Source of the DNA: CBDEUK01 sp965250225
GTDB lineage: Bacteria > Pseudomonadota > Gammaproteobacteria > Eutrophobiales > Eutrophobiaceae
DNA: 64,000 nt
Direction: 5' to 3'
Assembly: GCA_965250225.1 (NCBI GenBank)
Contig: CBDFNQ010000038.1
Coordinates: 186,001 to 250,000 of the forward strand
Under the pieces are notes generated by a model. It saw only the letters and a program-made list of their open reading frames with translations, searched no databases and had not been told where the DNA came from. The translations under genes were made by a program, and so were the position numbers. This document shows, piece by piece, positions 1-8,627 of the stretch. The stretch's first letter is position 1. Each line of letters opens with the position of its first letter.

Positions 1-807
1 GTTACAGCACTTGAACGGCACATTCCTTCTAACACCAATCACAAGGGCACCATTGCTGTGCTCCTCACTAGCGATGAAGAAGGTGCCGCTATTAATGGTG
101 TTAAGCGTGTAATGGAAACCTTTGAAGAACGTGGTACCAAAATAGATTGGTGCCTGGTAGGCGAACCCTCCAGCAATGAAAAGGTAGGTGATGTCATCCG
201 TCCTGGACGCCGTGGCTCACTCAATGGTGTGCTCACGGTGAACGGTATCCAGGGCCATGTTGCCTTTCCTGACCTTGCACGAAATCCTGTTCACGAAGCA
301 AGCCAGGCCCTGGCCAATTTATGTTCTGAGACGTGGGATAATGGTAATGAATTCTTTCCGCCCACCAGTTTTCAAATAGCCAACATACATTCTGGTACTG
401 GTGCCGAAAATATCATTCCCGGTAGTCTTGAAGTGGGTTTTAATTTTCGCTTTTGCACTGAAAGTACAAAAACAGGCTTGAAAGAACGTGTTCTTAAGAT
501 TCTTGATCAACACAATCTTGATTACGAAATAACATGGCGTTTATCCGGCCAACCGTTTTTAACCCAGGGCGGACAATTGCTTGAGGCATCTCAGATTGCA
601 GTTAAAGAGGTCACTGGTATTGATAGTGAATTATCCACCGCTGGTGGTACTTCTGATGGCCGCTTCGTCGCACCCACAGGAGCAGAGGTGATCGAACTGG
701 GTTTGATTAATGCAACCATTCATAAAATAAATGAATGCACAAAAGTTGAAGATTTGACGATTTTGTCGGATATCTTCGAGAGATTGCTGGAAAAATTATT
801 TACATAA
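1..807 (+). CDS. dapE: Succinyl-diaminopimelate desuccinylase, 5' end outside window
   Basis: Zinc hydrolase of the M20 family that removes succinate from N-succinyl-L,L-diaminopimelate, in the cytoplasmic lysine/meso-DAP pathway that feeds peptidoglycan. The frame is open from base 1, so the start codon and first metal ligands lie outside the window; 268 codons are visible against about 375 in E. coli. Landmarks seen: SDEEG with the catalytic/metal-binding Glu pair, GRRGSL, GIQGHVAFP, NFRF, GGTSDGRF, and ATIHKINEC near the C-terminus carrying the last His ligand. The stop is at 805-807. No same-strand partner follows closely, so operon membership cannot be judged. Confidence 0.96.
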   Translation, partial: VTALERHIPSNTNHKGTIAVLLTSDEEGAAINGVKRVMETFEERGTKIDWCLVGEPSSNEKVGDVIRPGRRGSLNGVLTVNGIQGHVAFPDLARNPVHEASQALANLCSETWDNGNEFFPPTSFQIANIHSGTGAENIIPGSLEVGFNFRFCTESTKTGLKERVLKILDQHNLDYEITWRLSGQPFLTQGGQLLEASQIAVKEVTGIDSELSTAGGTSDGRFVAPTGAEVIELGLINATIHKINECTKVEDLTILSDIFERLLEKLFT

Positions 808-907
808 AGATAAAGAATTAGACAGTACGTCCTGTCACTCAAGTTTTTCCCCTCATGGCCGATAGTCTATACACACTCGTACAATTTATAACTATAGAAT
901 TTATGCT

Positions 908-1735
908 ATGAAAAACAATAATATCGAACCAGAAACACTGCTACAACAATCACTGATCAATGGCGTTGACATTGGTATTGTGATCGCCAATCAGGATGAA
1001 GTGATCGAATGGGCAAACGATTATTTCTGTGAACTCATGGGAGAACCCATCGAGCTCCTAACAGGTAACACTACAACGTCTTTGCTCGATATCGACCCGT
1101 TGATACCAGAACGCGGCAGTTTTCGATTTAAGGTAAAAAATGCACAGGGAAACGAACTCTGGTTAACCTGTCTGCAAGCGGTGGTAAACAACAAGCCAGA
1201 TAGTAAGCAGATTGTCCGTTACTTCGTTGATATTTCCGACCTGCAAAGGAGAAACCCATTACGTCTTGCCGTCAGCTCCGGCTATGAAAATTCACGTCTG
1301 GATCCTGTCACGGGGACTCTCAATCGTCGTACCATTATCCAGGAGCTCAACACTCAGGTTTCTCGCTCCCGACGCTATGGCAATCCGCTGAGTGTCATAC
1401 TGCTGGATTATGTTCTGGATTCGAATTCGGATGAAGAGTTGCGCAATCAAACTCAGCAAACCATTGCCAATTGCATCAACTCGGAACTGCGGTGGGTGGA
1501 TGTGCTAGGTAGTCTTTCAGCTGGAAAATTTTTGATCATCTTACCCGAATCAGATGAAAACGCTGTCTCTCAAGCCTGGAATAAAATTTCCCGGCAACTG
1601 GAAAAAACGATTGTCAATAAGCATTCTGTTGAAAATAGTTACCGTGCGAGTTTCAGCGCCTGGCAACAAGAAAATAATGCGGATGAACTAATTAATCGAC
1701 TTGAAGATTCTTTACAGGGTTCGAAAGTCGCCTAG
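908..1735 (+). CDS. PAS domain protein with degenerate GGDEF domain
   Basis: 275 residues. An N-terminal PAS-like fold (about residues 15-120, with IVIANQDEVIEWAN typical of the PAS core) is followed by a GGDEF-family domain opening with DPVTGTLNRR (about 133-142). Where an active diguanylate cyclase has GG(D/E)EF, this protein has SAGKF, followed by the usual LIILPE strand. The catalytic metal-binding acidic residues are therefore missing and c-di-GMP synthesis is unlikely. By family knowledge such proteins act as sensors or partners rather than enzymes; that role is inference. It has no transmembrane segment, so it is probably cytoplasmic. It stands alone, convergent with the next gene. Confidence 0.8.
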   Translation: MKNNNIEPETLLQQSLINGVDIGIVIANQDEVIEWANDYFCELMGEPIELLTGNTTTSLLDIDPLIPERGSFRFKVKNAQGNELWLTCLQAVVNNKPDSKQIVRYFVDISDLQRRNPLRLAVSSGYENSRLDPVTGTLNRRTIIQELNTQVSRSRRYGNPLSVILLDYVLDSNSDEELRNQTQQTIANCINSELRWVDVLGSLSAGKFLIILPESDENAVSQAWNKISRQLEKTIVNKHSVENSYRASFSAWQQENNADELINRLEDSLQGSKVA

Positions 1736-1745
1736 TAGAAGGTCT

Positions 1746-2210
1746 TTATTGCGCAAGGATCTTGCTAACCCATTCAGCTGTGCTTGGGTCTTTTGTAAAA
1801 CGTTGTGGATGATCAGCGCGGTAGACACCATGTGCCGATCCTTTTTCTGTAGCAGCAAGAAACCACCAACCGTACTCTCCCTTGTCATAAAATATGCTAT
1901 CAGAACGTGCCCGCATCACTTTAGCAGGCAATTCTATGAATACGATTTGTCCAGCATCCGCTGACCCTTTTAAAACAGTTTCAATCATCAAGGCGCCAAG
2001 GACTAATGTACGCTGATTTGGCACCTCTAATTCTGTCGCACCGACCAATTCTGCCCGAACGATTAATTGTGAATCATCGACCAATCCCTCGGCGGTATAT
2101 TCTTTGAACACAGCTTCAACGTTTGATGTAAGAAGAATCAAAATAAAACATATCCTCAGCACTATCCATGAACGGCGAAGAAAATAAGTAATCGTTGCAA
2201 CTGCCATCAT
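1746..2210 (-). CDS. Small exported protein of unknown function
   Basis: 154 residues. The N-terminus has a basic stretch (FLRRS) and a hydrophobic run ending in SNVEA, a plausible Sec signal peptide cut near residue 33. The mature part contains a DSQLIVRAELVG segment and a WWFLAA segment and has no cysteines that would suggest metal or haem binding. I do not recognise the family. It lies just downstream, on the same strand, of the remnant of a matrixin-like protease gene, so it may once have been co-transcribed with an exported enzyme. It ends 11 bases from the convergent PAS/GGDEF gene. Confidence 0.6.
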   Translation of the reverse strand: MMAVATITYFLRRSWIVLRICFILILLTSNVEAVFKEYTAEGLVDDSQLIVRAELVGATELEVPNQRTLVLGALMIETVLKGSADAGQIVFIELPAKVMRARSDSIFYDKGEYGWWFLAATEKGSAHGVYRADHPQRFTKDPSTAEWVSKILAQ

Positions 2211-2249
2211 GATTCATCCAATCGATGGTTCAATTCCTGGCTTTGAAAT

Positions 2250-2426
2250 TTAAGCCGTAATGACTTTTTTTCGTGGAAAGGGCGCAAGACTAACTAATCC
2301 GACAAACAACATCCAGAACGCAGCAGGTAATGGCACAGCAGTTACCCTTGTACCATAGATGGCTTGTATGCCAGCTATATCATCCGCAGCAAGTCCAATC
2401 AAAGCAGGGTTCAAAGTGGGATCGAG
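2250..2426 (-). pseudogene. C-terminal remnant of matrixin-like metalloprotease with VPLPA-type sorting signal
   Basis: Read on the minus strand, this open stretch encodes ADDIAGIQAIYGTR, the usual C-terminal end of matrixin/M10 metalloprotease domains. It is followed by VPLPAAFWMLFVGL, a short hydrophobic helix, and FPRKK before a TAA stop at 2250-2252. That motif-helix-basic layout is the VPLPA variant of the PEP-CTERM signal recognised by exosortases. Only about 58 codons remain; the reading frame is cut at 2427, exactly where the IS256-type element begins. The catalytic HExxH part is absent, so the gene is dead. Seen directly: motif order and truncation. Inferred: insertion of the element broke it. 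Confidence 0.7.
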
Positions 2427-3055
2427 TTATAACTAAATCTGGTGTTTAGCACTTGAAAAGAAGCGGCGTATCTGGTTGATTTGAAGTTCGTAAAAACAAT
2501 CAACCAACCAAAACGAGGATACGGCACTATGAACAAGAATAACGTTGTCGGTCTCAAAGGTCGAGACACCATTACAGATGCATTAACTGAGATGTTACAA
2601 AGCGGGGCACAAGAATTGATCCAACAGGCCGTACAAGTTGAATTGGAAGAACTGCTTCAGCAGTATACAGCGCGTTTAACAACGGAGGGTAACGCTGCGG
2701 TAGTCCGTAATGGTTACCTGCCTGAACGAAAGATCCTGACAGGAATTGGGCCGGTGACGGTTAGGAGCCCCAAAGTACGCGCTAAATCAGGTGAACCCGT
2801 GATCCGATTGGATCTACCTTTGCCACAATCCGTCACAGGACGAAACGAGCAAGAAGCTGTCTGTCTCGTGATAGCCTGTTGCATATGATGTTTAAACTCG
2901 GAGAATGTGCGCAGGGCAAATGGAGAAGATTAAGGGGATTTGATCACCTGGCCAAGGTCATCAAAGGGGTTCAATTTAAAGACGGTATAGAAGTGTTAGA
3001 TAACAAACAGGTCGCCGCTTGATTCAATCGGCTAAACACCAGTTTTGATAATATC
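2427..3055 (+). mobile_element. Internally deleted IS256-family element
   Basis: The block is bounded by imperfect inverted repeats. The left end (about 2428-2450) and the right end (about 3031-3053) share a 12-base identical inner part, CTGGTGTTTAGC, with weaker similarity outward. Between them lies a transposase gene that keeps only its two ends. The element is about 0.63 kb against roughly 1.3-1.5 kb for intact family members, so it is non-autonomous and would need transposase from elsewhere. A target-site duplication is not obvious, and the outer boundaries are approximate. It separates two broken genes for exported proteins. Confidence 0.75.
2529..3022 (+). pseudogene. IS256-family (mutator type) transposase, internal deletion
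   Basis: The first roughly 100 residues match the IS256 transposase N-terminus (RDTITDALTEMLQ, ELIQQAVQVELEELL, then NGYLPERKILTGIGPV). From about 2833 the family C-terminus appears in another frame (HRTKRARSCLSRD, MMFKLGECAQGKWRRL, AKVIKGVQFKDG), ending at a TGA at 3020-3022. The missing central region, around 230 residues, would carry the DDE catalytic core. The in-frame reading of the first part stops at 2888. I chose ATG 2529 as the original start because the family homology begins there. Confidence 0.85.
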
Positions 3056-3132
3056 TCCATGGAATACACACATACCTTAGTTTGGCAACACAAAAACATC
3101 TTCTTCATTATCCATCCGCCTTGCTGCTGTCC

Positions 3133-3473
3133 ATGAGTACCGTGGCGGGCTCTGTCTCGGCGGCAAGCTTCAGTGCCTTCACGGGTCTCGGTGACTTACC
3201 CGGTGGAGGTTTTTTCAACCTGGCGTCTCCGCCGATGGCTCGGTGGTGGTGGTTTTAATTTGCTCTCACTTGACTGGGCATCATTGTCACAAGCCTCTGC
3301 TATTTCAACCGATGGCCTGACCATAAATAGGCAATGGTGTTCATAACGGGAATCAGGAAGCATGGTCTGCCAGGTTGAATGTTCCTACATCTGTTTCAGA
3401 GCCTGCTACTACATGGCTAATAGTTTCGGGTTTAATGGGCCTGGTGGGTTTTAGACGACGCTGGAGTATATAA
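3133..3473 (+). pseudogene. Decayed HAF-repeat protein with PEP-CTERM-like sorting signal
   Basis: Fragments in shifting frames add up to a small exported protein. There is a signal-peptide-like STVAGSVSAASF, then FTGLGDLPGGGFF followed after a frame change by SADGSVVVV. That pair is typical of HAF-type extracellular repeat proteins. At 3378-3473 comes VSEPATTWLIVSGLMGLVGF plus RRRWSI and a TAA stop. The last block has the motif, helix and basic tail of a PEP-CTERM exosortase signal, with SEPAT in place of PEP. At least two frame breaks and a lost middle make it non-functional. The downstream terminator at 3494-3521 is intact. Confidence 0.65.
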
Positions 3474-3493
3474 TTACTCAGCGCATTCCATTC

Positions 3494-3521
3494 AAAAGTC
3501 CTGTCTTCACAGGGCTTTTTT
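3494..3521 (+). terminator. Rho-independent terminator after the PEP-CTERM remnant
   Basis: The stem AAAAGTCCTGT pairs with ACAGGGCTTTT across a CTTC loop and ends in a run of T. It lies 21 bases after the stop of the broken gene and fits as its original terminator. Confidence 0.75.
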
Positions 3522-3604
3522 ATGAATTAAATAACTACTCTTTATCAATCGTATTGAGCGCCATATTTCAAACATTCTTTTCTTAAAATATCTCCCTGGG
3601 AAAA

Positions 3605-5002
3605 GTATATTCCAATCCAGAAATGAGCCTGTAGAGAGGGGTTATATTTCATCATCAAGCCCTGAGTTTTAGTCGCACATGAAGTTGTTTAAAGAGTTGG
3701 TTTTTAGCTGAGTTCAATTGTTCAGCCGCTTCATTGTCATTCATTTCGTTAGCAAATGCATCCAGTTGTTTGAAGGTGATCCCTTGTTTCAAATACTGAC
3801 TGGGTCTTTGTGCTGAGCGAAACTTTTCATAGGGTGTCATCATGTCTTCATAGCGATAACGTTTCCGCTCTTTGCCTTTCTTGTCGGTGATGGTAGAGGG
3901 AAAATAACAAGGTCGATGAAAATTAACGTAGCGATAGACCTCGCCTTGATTGAGCCTGGCAAAGTCATCGGCATACTGCTGCGGGATGTGCATATAGCCA
4001 TAGAGTTTACGCACGACCGAGCCATTCTTGCTCTCAGCCAGGGCATTATCGTTACTGTGCCGAGGTCTTGATTTAGTGAATTCAATACGGAGTTTCTCGA
4101 GTAATTGAGCCACGGTATAGTTGATGTATTCACCGCCATTATCGGTGTGAAAGCCCTGTATCTTGAACGGGAAGGCCGCCAATAATTGCTCTAATGCCGG
4201 CAGCATGTAGCGTTCACTTATTCGTTCTACCGTGACAATGATCTGAAACTGCGTAACCTCATCAACGGCATTGATGTGATAAACCCCTTTGCGCCTGTCC
4301 TGATCGCCCTGATGCACGGAATCAATGCGAATATAGCCCGGTTGATCATTCGGACAGGGTTTTCGCCGTAGACCAATTTTGGCTGCCTTGGGACGGGTTT
4401 TCGTCAAGACACAACGTTGTCGTTGGTAAGTCGTACTCTGACGCAAGTTATAAAGATGTGATACGGATATGCCCGCCAGACGCTCATAGTTCGCTTCCTC
4501 AAAACGCTCATAGGCGCGTTCACAGAGTTTCTTTATCACCGGGCCACTGGGTTGCTGATGACGTTCATCCATCTCGGCGAGTAAACGGATATCGGCCTTG
4601 CTGTACTTTGGTTTGAAGCCATTGCGACGAGCAGTCTTTATCGTGATCCTGCCATTCTTGATGTATTGCCCAATGAGACGTTTCACCTGCGCATGGGAGT
4701 AGCCGGTGACTTTCATCAGGTAACGTGTGATGAGACCTTTTTCTGCTTTGCCCAGTGAGAAATAGCGAAATGCCACCAAGGTCTTTTGTACCCACCGATA
4801 GCGGTCTTGTTTGCTGTTGGCGACACAAAAGGCCACTGCCTGAGTGCCTTCGAGAAATTGACGGACGGTGTCAATGGTCGTGAGTTGTTCAAGTTTCATG
4901 ATCGTTTTCATCCTGTGATCATGAACGACTTTAAATGTTATTTCAGGCTCATTTGATGTTGGAAAGTCGCCCCTCGTTCAGGCTCATTTCATATTGGAAA
5001 AG
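3605..5002. mobile_element. Complete DDE insertion sequence next to mutS
   Basis: One transposase gene is enclosed by inverted repeats. The left end (about 3607-3632) reads as TTCCAATCCAGAAATGAGCC, and the right end (4977-5000) carries the reverse of TTCCAATATGAAATGAGCC. A second right-end copy in the same orientation sits at 4942-4964, so the right terminus has two tandem terminal repeats. A further diverged, inverted version lies at 5016-5033. The element fills the space between the broken PEP-CTERM gene and mutS. Family placement (IS481/IS3-like rve integrase) is by transposase motif only. Exact ends and target duplication are unresolved. Confidence 0.7.
3655..4911 (-). CDS. IS transposase with rve/DDE integrase core
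   Basis: 418 residues, apparently intact. The N-terminal half has helix-turn-helix-like sequence (YSHAQVKRLIGQYIKNG). The integrase core follows with the three acidic residues of the DDE triad in order: RIDSVHQGDQ (first D), GFHTDNGGEY (second D), and HSNDNALAESKNG (E). It cuts and joins DNA ends of its own element. Start chosen at ATG 4909-4911; a second ATG four codons in is possible. Terminal inverted repeats surround it. The same transposase type is common in environmental proteobacteria; the exact IS family name is uncertain. Confidence 0.88.
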   Translation of the reverse strand: MKTIMKLEQLTTIDTVRQFLEGTQAVAFCVANSKQDRYRWVQKTLVAFRYFSLGKAEKGLITRYLMKVTGYSHAQVKRLIGQYIKNGRITIKTARRNGFKPKYSKADIRLLAEMDERHQQPSGPVIKKLCERAYERFEEANYERLAGISVSHLYNLRQSTTYQRQRCVLTKTRPKAAKIGLRRKPCPNDQPGYIRIDSVHQGDQDRRKGVYHINAVDEVTQFQIIVTVERISERYMLPALEQLLAAFPFKIQGFHTDNGGEYINYTVAQLLEKLRIEFTKSRPRHSNDNALAESKNGSVVRKLYGYMHIPQQYADDFARLNQGEVYRYVNFHRPCYFPSTITDKKGKERKRYRYEDMMTPYEKFRSAQRPSQYLKQGITFKQLDAFANEMNDNEAAEQLNSAKNQLFKQLHVRLKLRA

Positions 5003-5047
5003 ACTGGAAACTGACTCCAACATGAAATTGAGTTAGAATTCAACTCC

Positions 5048-7624
5048 ATGTCAAAGACGGTTCAACCCCCTACTCAACACACCCCGGTCATGCAACAATA
5101 CCTGGGTTTCAAGGCTCAGCACCCTGATAGACTCCTATTTTTTCGGATGGGTGATTTCTACGAGTTATTTTACGAGGATGCCAAAAGAGCCGCACGGCTG
5201 CTGGATATAACCCTGACGGCTCGTGGAAAATCGGCCGGCGATCCCATCCCAATGGCTGGCGTTCCTTATCATGCGGCTGAGAGCTATCTGGCGAAATTGG
5301 TGCGGTTAGGCGAATCAGTCGTCATCTGCGAACAAGTGGGTGACCCCGCCTTGAGCAAAGGTCCGGTTGAACGAGAAATCGCTCGCATCATTACTCCCGG
5401 CACCATCACCGACGAGGCCTTGCTGGAAGATCGCCAAGATAATTTGCTCATTGCCGTTCACGCAGATAAAGCAAGCTTTGGGCTAGCCAGCGTCGAATTA
5501 TCCAGTGGTCTTTTTAGTCTCATGGAACTGGAATCGATTGAATCCTTGAATACCGAACTTGCACGATTGCAAGCGGCTGAGATATTAATCAGTGAAGATT
5601 CCAAATTCATTGATGCGCTTTCCCTTCCAGACAAAGCAATCAGTCAACGTGTGCCCTGGCATTTTGAATTCAGTTCGGCAGAACAAAATTTACGTGATCA
5701 ATTCAAGGTCAAAGAACTTGATGGCTTTGGTTGCAGTGATATGACTACTGCAATTTGTGCCGCAGGTGCATTGCTTTGCTATCTGGATGAAACCCAACGA
5801 ACTCGTCTGGTGCATTTACAAAATCCACGCGTTGAACACAACGATGATTGCATCGTCATGGACAGTGTCTGCCGCCGTAACCTGGAACTGGACCAGGAAA
5901 TTAACGGCGCACGAAATCACACTTTATTGAAAGTTATCGACACAACAAAAACCGCCATGGGTTCGCGGTTATTAAAACGTTGGCTGAATCGTCCTGTTCG
6001 TGATCAACAGGAATTACAGTTTCGTTTTGCTGCTGTTGAATCGTTATTACATAATCGTTGCTTTATTGATTTCCTCGAACCCCTGCAATCGGTTGCTGAC
6101 GTTGAACGTATACTAACGCGTGTTGCATTACGATCAGCTAGACCGAATGATTTAGTCGCTTTAAGAAACACATTGTCTGTCTTACCTGCTATTAAAAATC
6201 TGCTTGCTCAGATTGACAGTCCACTGTTGGCCACCATTAATAACAACATGCATGCCTTTCCAGAATTGTATTCATTATTGTGCAAGGCAGTGAAAGAAGT
6301 ACCGACGACAGTTATCCGTGATGGAGGTGTGATTGCAGACGGCTATGATACAGAACTCGATAAACTTAGAAATTTAAGTAATGACGCCAGTGCCTTCCTG
6401 ACACAACTTGAACTACGAGAACGCGAACGTACTGGGATTCAAACCTTAAAGGTCGGGTATAACCGGGTGCATGGTTACTACATTGAGATCAGTCGCACGC
6501 AAAGTGCAAACGTGCCGACCGATTATCATAGACGACAAACACTCAAGGCGACTGAGCGATTCATCACACCGGAATTAAAAGAATTCGAAGACAAGGCCTT
6601 AAGTGCACGTGAAAGAGCACTGGCTAGAGAAAAAGCCCTGTACGAAGAATTACTCGATATTATTTGCGACGATTTGTCCCGCTTGCAAATTTGCAGTCAA
6701 GACATTGCTAAACTGGATGTATTGCTATCCTTCAGTGAACGGGCTGAGACACTGGATTATTCCAAACCCGAAATGCGCAAACAACGTGGCATAAATATTC
6801 AAAACGGTCGTCATCCAGTAGTTGAACAGATCCAGACCGAACCCTTTATCGCCAATGATGTAGCGATGGATGATAATAATCAGATGCTTATCATCACCGG
6901 TCCTAACATGGGTGGAAAATCCACTTATATGCGACAGACCGCTCTGATAATTATACTTGCCCACATTGGTAGTTATGTTCCTGCCGAAAGCGCAGTAATT
7001 GGCCCGATCGATCGCATCTTCACTCGCATTGGTGCCAGTGATGATCTGGCCAGCGGCCGTTCGACCTTCATGGTGGAAATGACTGAGACTGCGAACATTC
7101 TAAACAACGCGACAGAGAACAGTCTGGTAATCATGGATGAAATTGGACGCGGTACCAGCACCTTTGATGGTCTGGCCCTGGCCTGGGCTTGCGCGGAACA
7201 TTTAGCAAAGACCATTTCATCATTAACCTTATTTGCTACACATTATTTTGAACTGACTGCATTGCCTGATCAGATTGATACCATTTCAAACGTGCATCTT
7301 GATGCCATAGAACATAAAGACAAAATCATCTTCCTGCACAGCGTGAAAGAAGGACCAGCCAATCAAAGTTATGGCCTGCAAGTGGCTGCTCTGGCGGGTG
7401 TCGCAAATACTGTAATAAAGAAAGCAAAGACACGACTTTCAATCATGGAATCATCACACCATGAACAAGAACATTCCGATCAACAGGGCCCACAAGTTGA
7501 ACTGTTTAATCAAATAGATCCTCTGCATGAAACCCTATCTGACATTGACCCGGAAGAACTAACGCCGAAAGAGGCACTTGAAGTGATTTATAAATTGAAA
7601 CAACTAAAGGGAAGTTCTGATTAA
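5048..7624 (+). CDS. mutS: DNA mismatch repair protein MutS
   Basis: 858 residues, full family length. It binds mismatches and small loops in newly replicated DNA and recruits MutL. Visible parts: the N-terminal mismatch-reading region with the Phe-x-Glu motif inside MGDFYELF, connector and lever domains, Walker A in TGPNMGGKSTYM, the Walker B region VIMDEIGRGTSTFDG with its DE pair, FATHYFEL, and a C-terminal tail ending PKEALEVIYKLKQL. ATG 5048 is the only good start. The IS terminal repeat ends about 45 bases upstream and I see no clear sigma-70 promoter in that gap, so its native promoter may have been replaced. Confidence 0.98.
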   Translation: MSKTVQPPTQHTPVMQQYLGFKAQHPDRLLFFRMGDFYELFYEDAKRAARLLDITLTARGKSAGDPIPMAGVPYHAAESYLAKLVRLGESVVICEQVGDPALSKGPVEREIARIITPGTITDEALLEDRQDNLLIAVHADKASFGLASVELSSGLFSLMELESIESLNTELARLQAAEILISEDSKFIDALSLPDKAISQRVPWHFEFSSAEQNLRDQFKVKELDGFGCSDMTTAICAAGALLCYLDETQRTRLVHLQNPRVEHNDDCIVMDSVCRRNLELDQEINGARNHTLLKVIDTTKTAMGSRLLKRWLNRPVRDQQELQFRFAAVESLLHNRCFIDFLEPLQSVADVERILTRVALRSARPNDLVALRNTLSVLPAIKNLLAQIDSPLLATINNNMHAFPELYSLLCKAVKEVPTTVIRDGGVIADGYDTELDKLRNLSNDASAFLTQLELRERERTGIQTLKVGYNRVHGYYIEISRTQSANVPTDYHRRQTLKATERFITPELKEFEDKALSARERALAREKALYEELLDIICDDLSRLQICSQDIAKLDVLLSFSERAETLDYSKPEMRKQRGINIQNGRHPVVEQIQTEPFIANDVAMDDNNQMLIITGPNMGGKSTYMRQTALIIILAHIGSYVPAESAVIGPIDRIFTRIGASDDLASGRSTFMVEMTETANILNNATENSLVIMDEIGRGTSTFDGLALAWACAEHLAKTISSLTLFATHYFELTALPDQIDTISNVHLDAIEHKDKIIFLHSVKEGPANQSYGLQVAALAGVANTVIKKAKTRLSIMESSHHEQEHSDQQGPQVELFNQIDPLHETLSDIDPEELTPKEALEVIYKLKQLKGSSD

Positions 7625-7653
7625 TTTCTTTACGTGTAAAAAAAGTATTACTA

Positions 7654-7778
7654 CTGGATACCGGCTCGGAGGCCGGTATGACGGATGTCTTTGGTTGCCG
7701 GTTTCCTCGACTTCACGAGGACAAGCTTGTCCAGTATGAGGGATATCTCTGGATGCCGTCTCTGTGGCTGGAATGACG
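7654..7778. repeat. Two REP-like palindromic units between mutS and the ABC operon
   Basis: Unit one (7654-7683) runs from CTGGATACCGGC through a mirrored GCCGGTATGACG, an 8-bp perfect stem. Unit two (7749-7778) starts CTGGATGCCGTC and ends GGAATGACG. Both match the frame CTGGAT-N-CCGG...CCGG-N-ATGACG found again at 30977-31016 and 38354-38433. Nothing else of note fills the 200-base gap after mutS. Confidence 0.6.
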
Positions 7779-7823
7779 ACTTGCTCATATTTTCCTTGAA
7801 CAACCTGTAAACTTGTTTCGCTT

Positions 7824-8627
7824 ATGAGTCTTCGAAAAATATTTATTTTATCTCTGTTTGATCTAAAACACGCTACCTTCAAAATGAAAGGTCTGTTGTT
7901 TCTGCTACCGTTTACACTTTACTGGCTTTCCATGTTTTATCTTATCAATAAGGGCGGCGTCGAATTCATTACCAGCCAGGAAGGTTTTATTGCATCATCG
8001 TTTATTCTGTCTCCTGAACTATCAAATCTGCTGTTCCGCGAAAACCCAGCAGTAATATCGATGTGTTTTTTACTTGCACTGACAACTATTCCCTTCTTTG
8101 TTGTGTTGGCCAGTCATAATCAACTCGCATCCGATGCTGGGGAAGGTTCATTACGATATTTATTAACACGTTGTTCTCGCACTGAGTTATTCATTGCCCG
8201 GTTTTTGAGTGCCTGCTACATCGTCATAATTGCCTACTCAATCATGCTGGCTTATACCACCTATCTTTCTTTGAATATTGATCATTTTCCACTGGCTGAC
8301 ACCTTCAGTTATGCTTTGCAGATTGCTGTCTCACTTTTTATTTATGCCTTACCTATCATTGCCTTCATGTCAATCTTCTCGGCCTATTTTTCTTCCAGTC
8401 GAGCTGCTTTATTGCTTGGTATCGTGAGTTTCTATCTTTTGATGGTAATACGCTACTGGTACCGTACGGATCTATCTCAACTTGACTACCTTCTGCCAAA
8501 TATTTTCAAAAATGATTTGTTAGTGGTGAACAACCCTAGTTTAGGCAGCGTGTTTTTCTATCTGATCATCTATACCCTTGTTTACGGTTGCATTGGATGT
8601 TTTATTTTTCATCGGAGAAACCTCTAA
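7824..8627 (+). CDS. ABC-2 type transporter permease
   Basis: 267 residues with about six hydrophobic segments (around residues 22-42, 73-93, 125-147, 165-190, 193-211, 238-260), the layout of an ABC-2 family inner-membrane permease. After the second segment comes SDAGEGSLRYLLTRCSR, resembling the cytoplasmic loop of NosY/CcmB-like permeases. Its stop overlaps the start of the ATPase gene (TAATG at 8625-8629), so the two are translationally coupled and form one exporter. The substrate is unknown; no nos or ccm genes are near, so a copper or haem role is not supported. Confidence 0.8.
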   Translation: MSLRKIFILSLFDLKHATFKMKGLLFLLPFTLYWLSMFYLINKGGVEFITSQEGFIASSFILSPELSNLLFRENPAVISMCFLLALTTIPFFVVLASHNQLASDAGEGSLRYLLTRCSRTELFIARFLSACYIVIIAYSIMLAYTTYLSLNIDHFPLADTFSYALQIAVSLFIYALPIIAFMSIFSAYFSSSRAALLLGIVSFYLLMVIRYWYRTDLSQLDYLLPNIFKNDLLVVNNPSLGSVFFYLIIYTLVYGCIGCFIFHRRNL

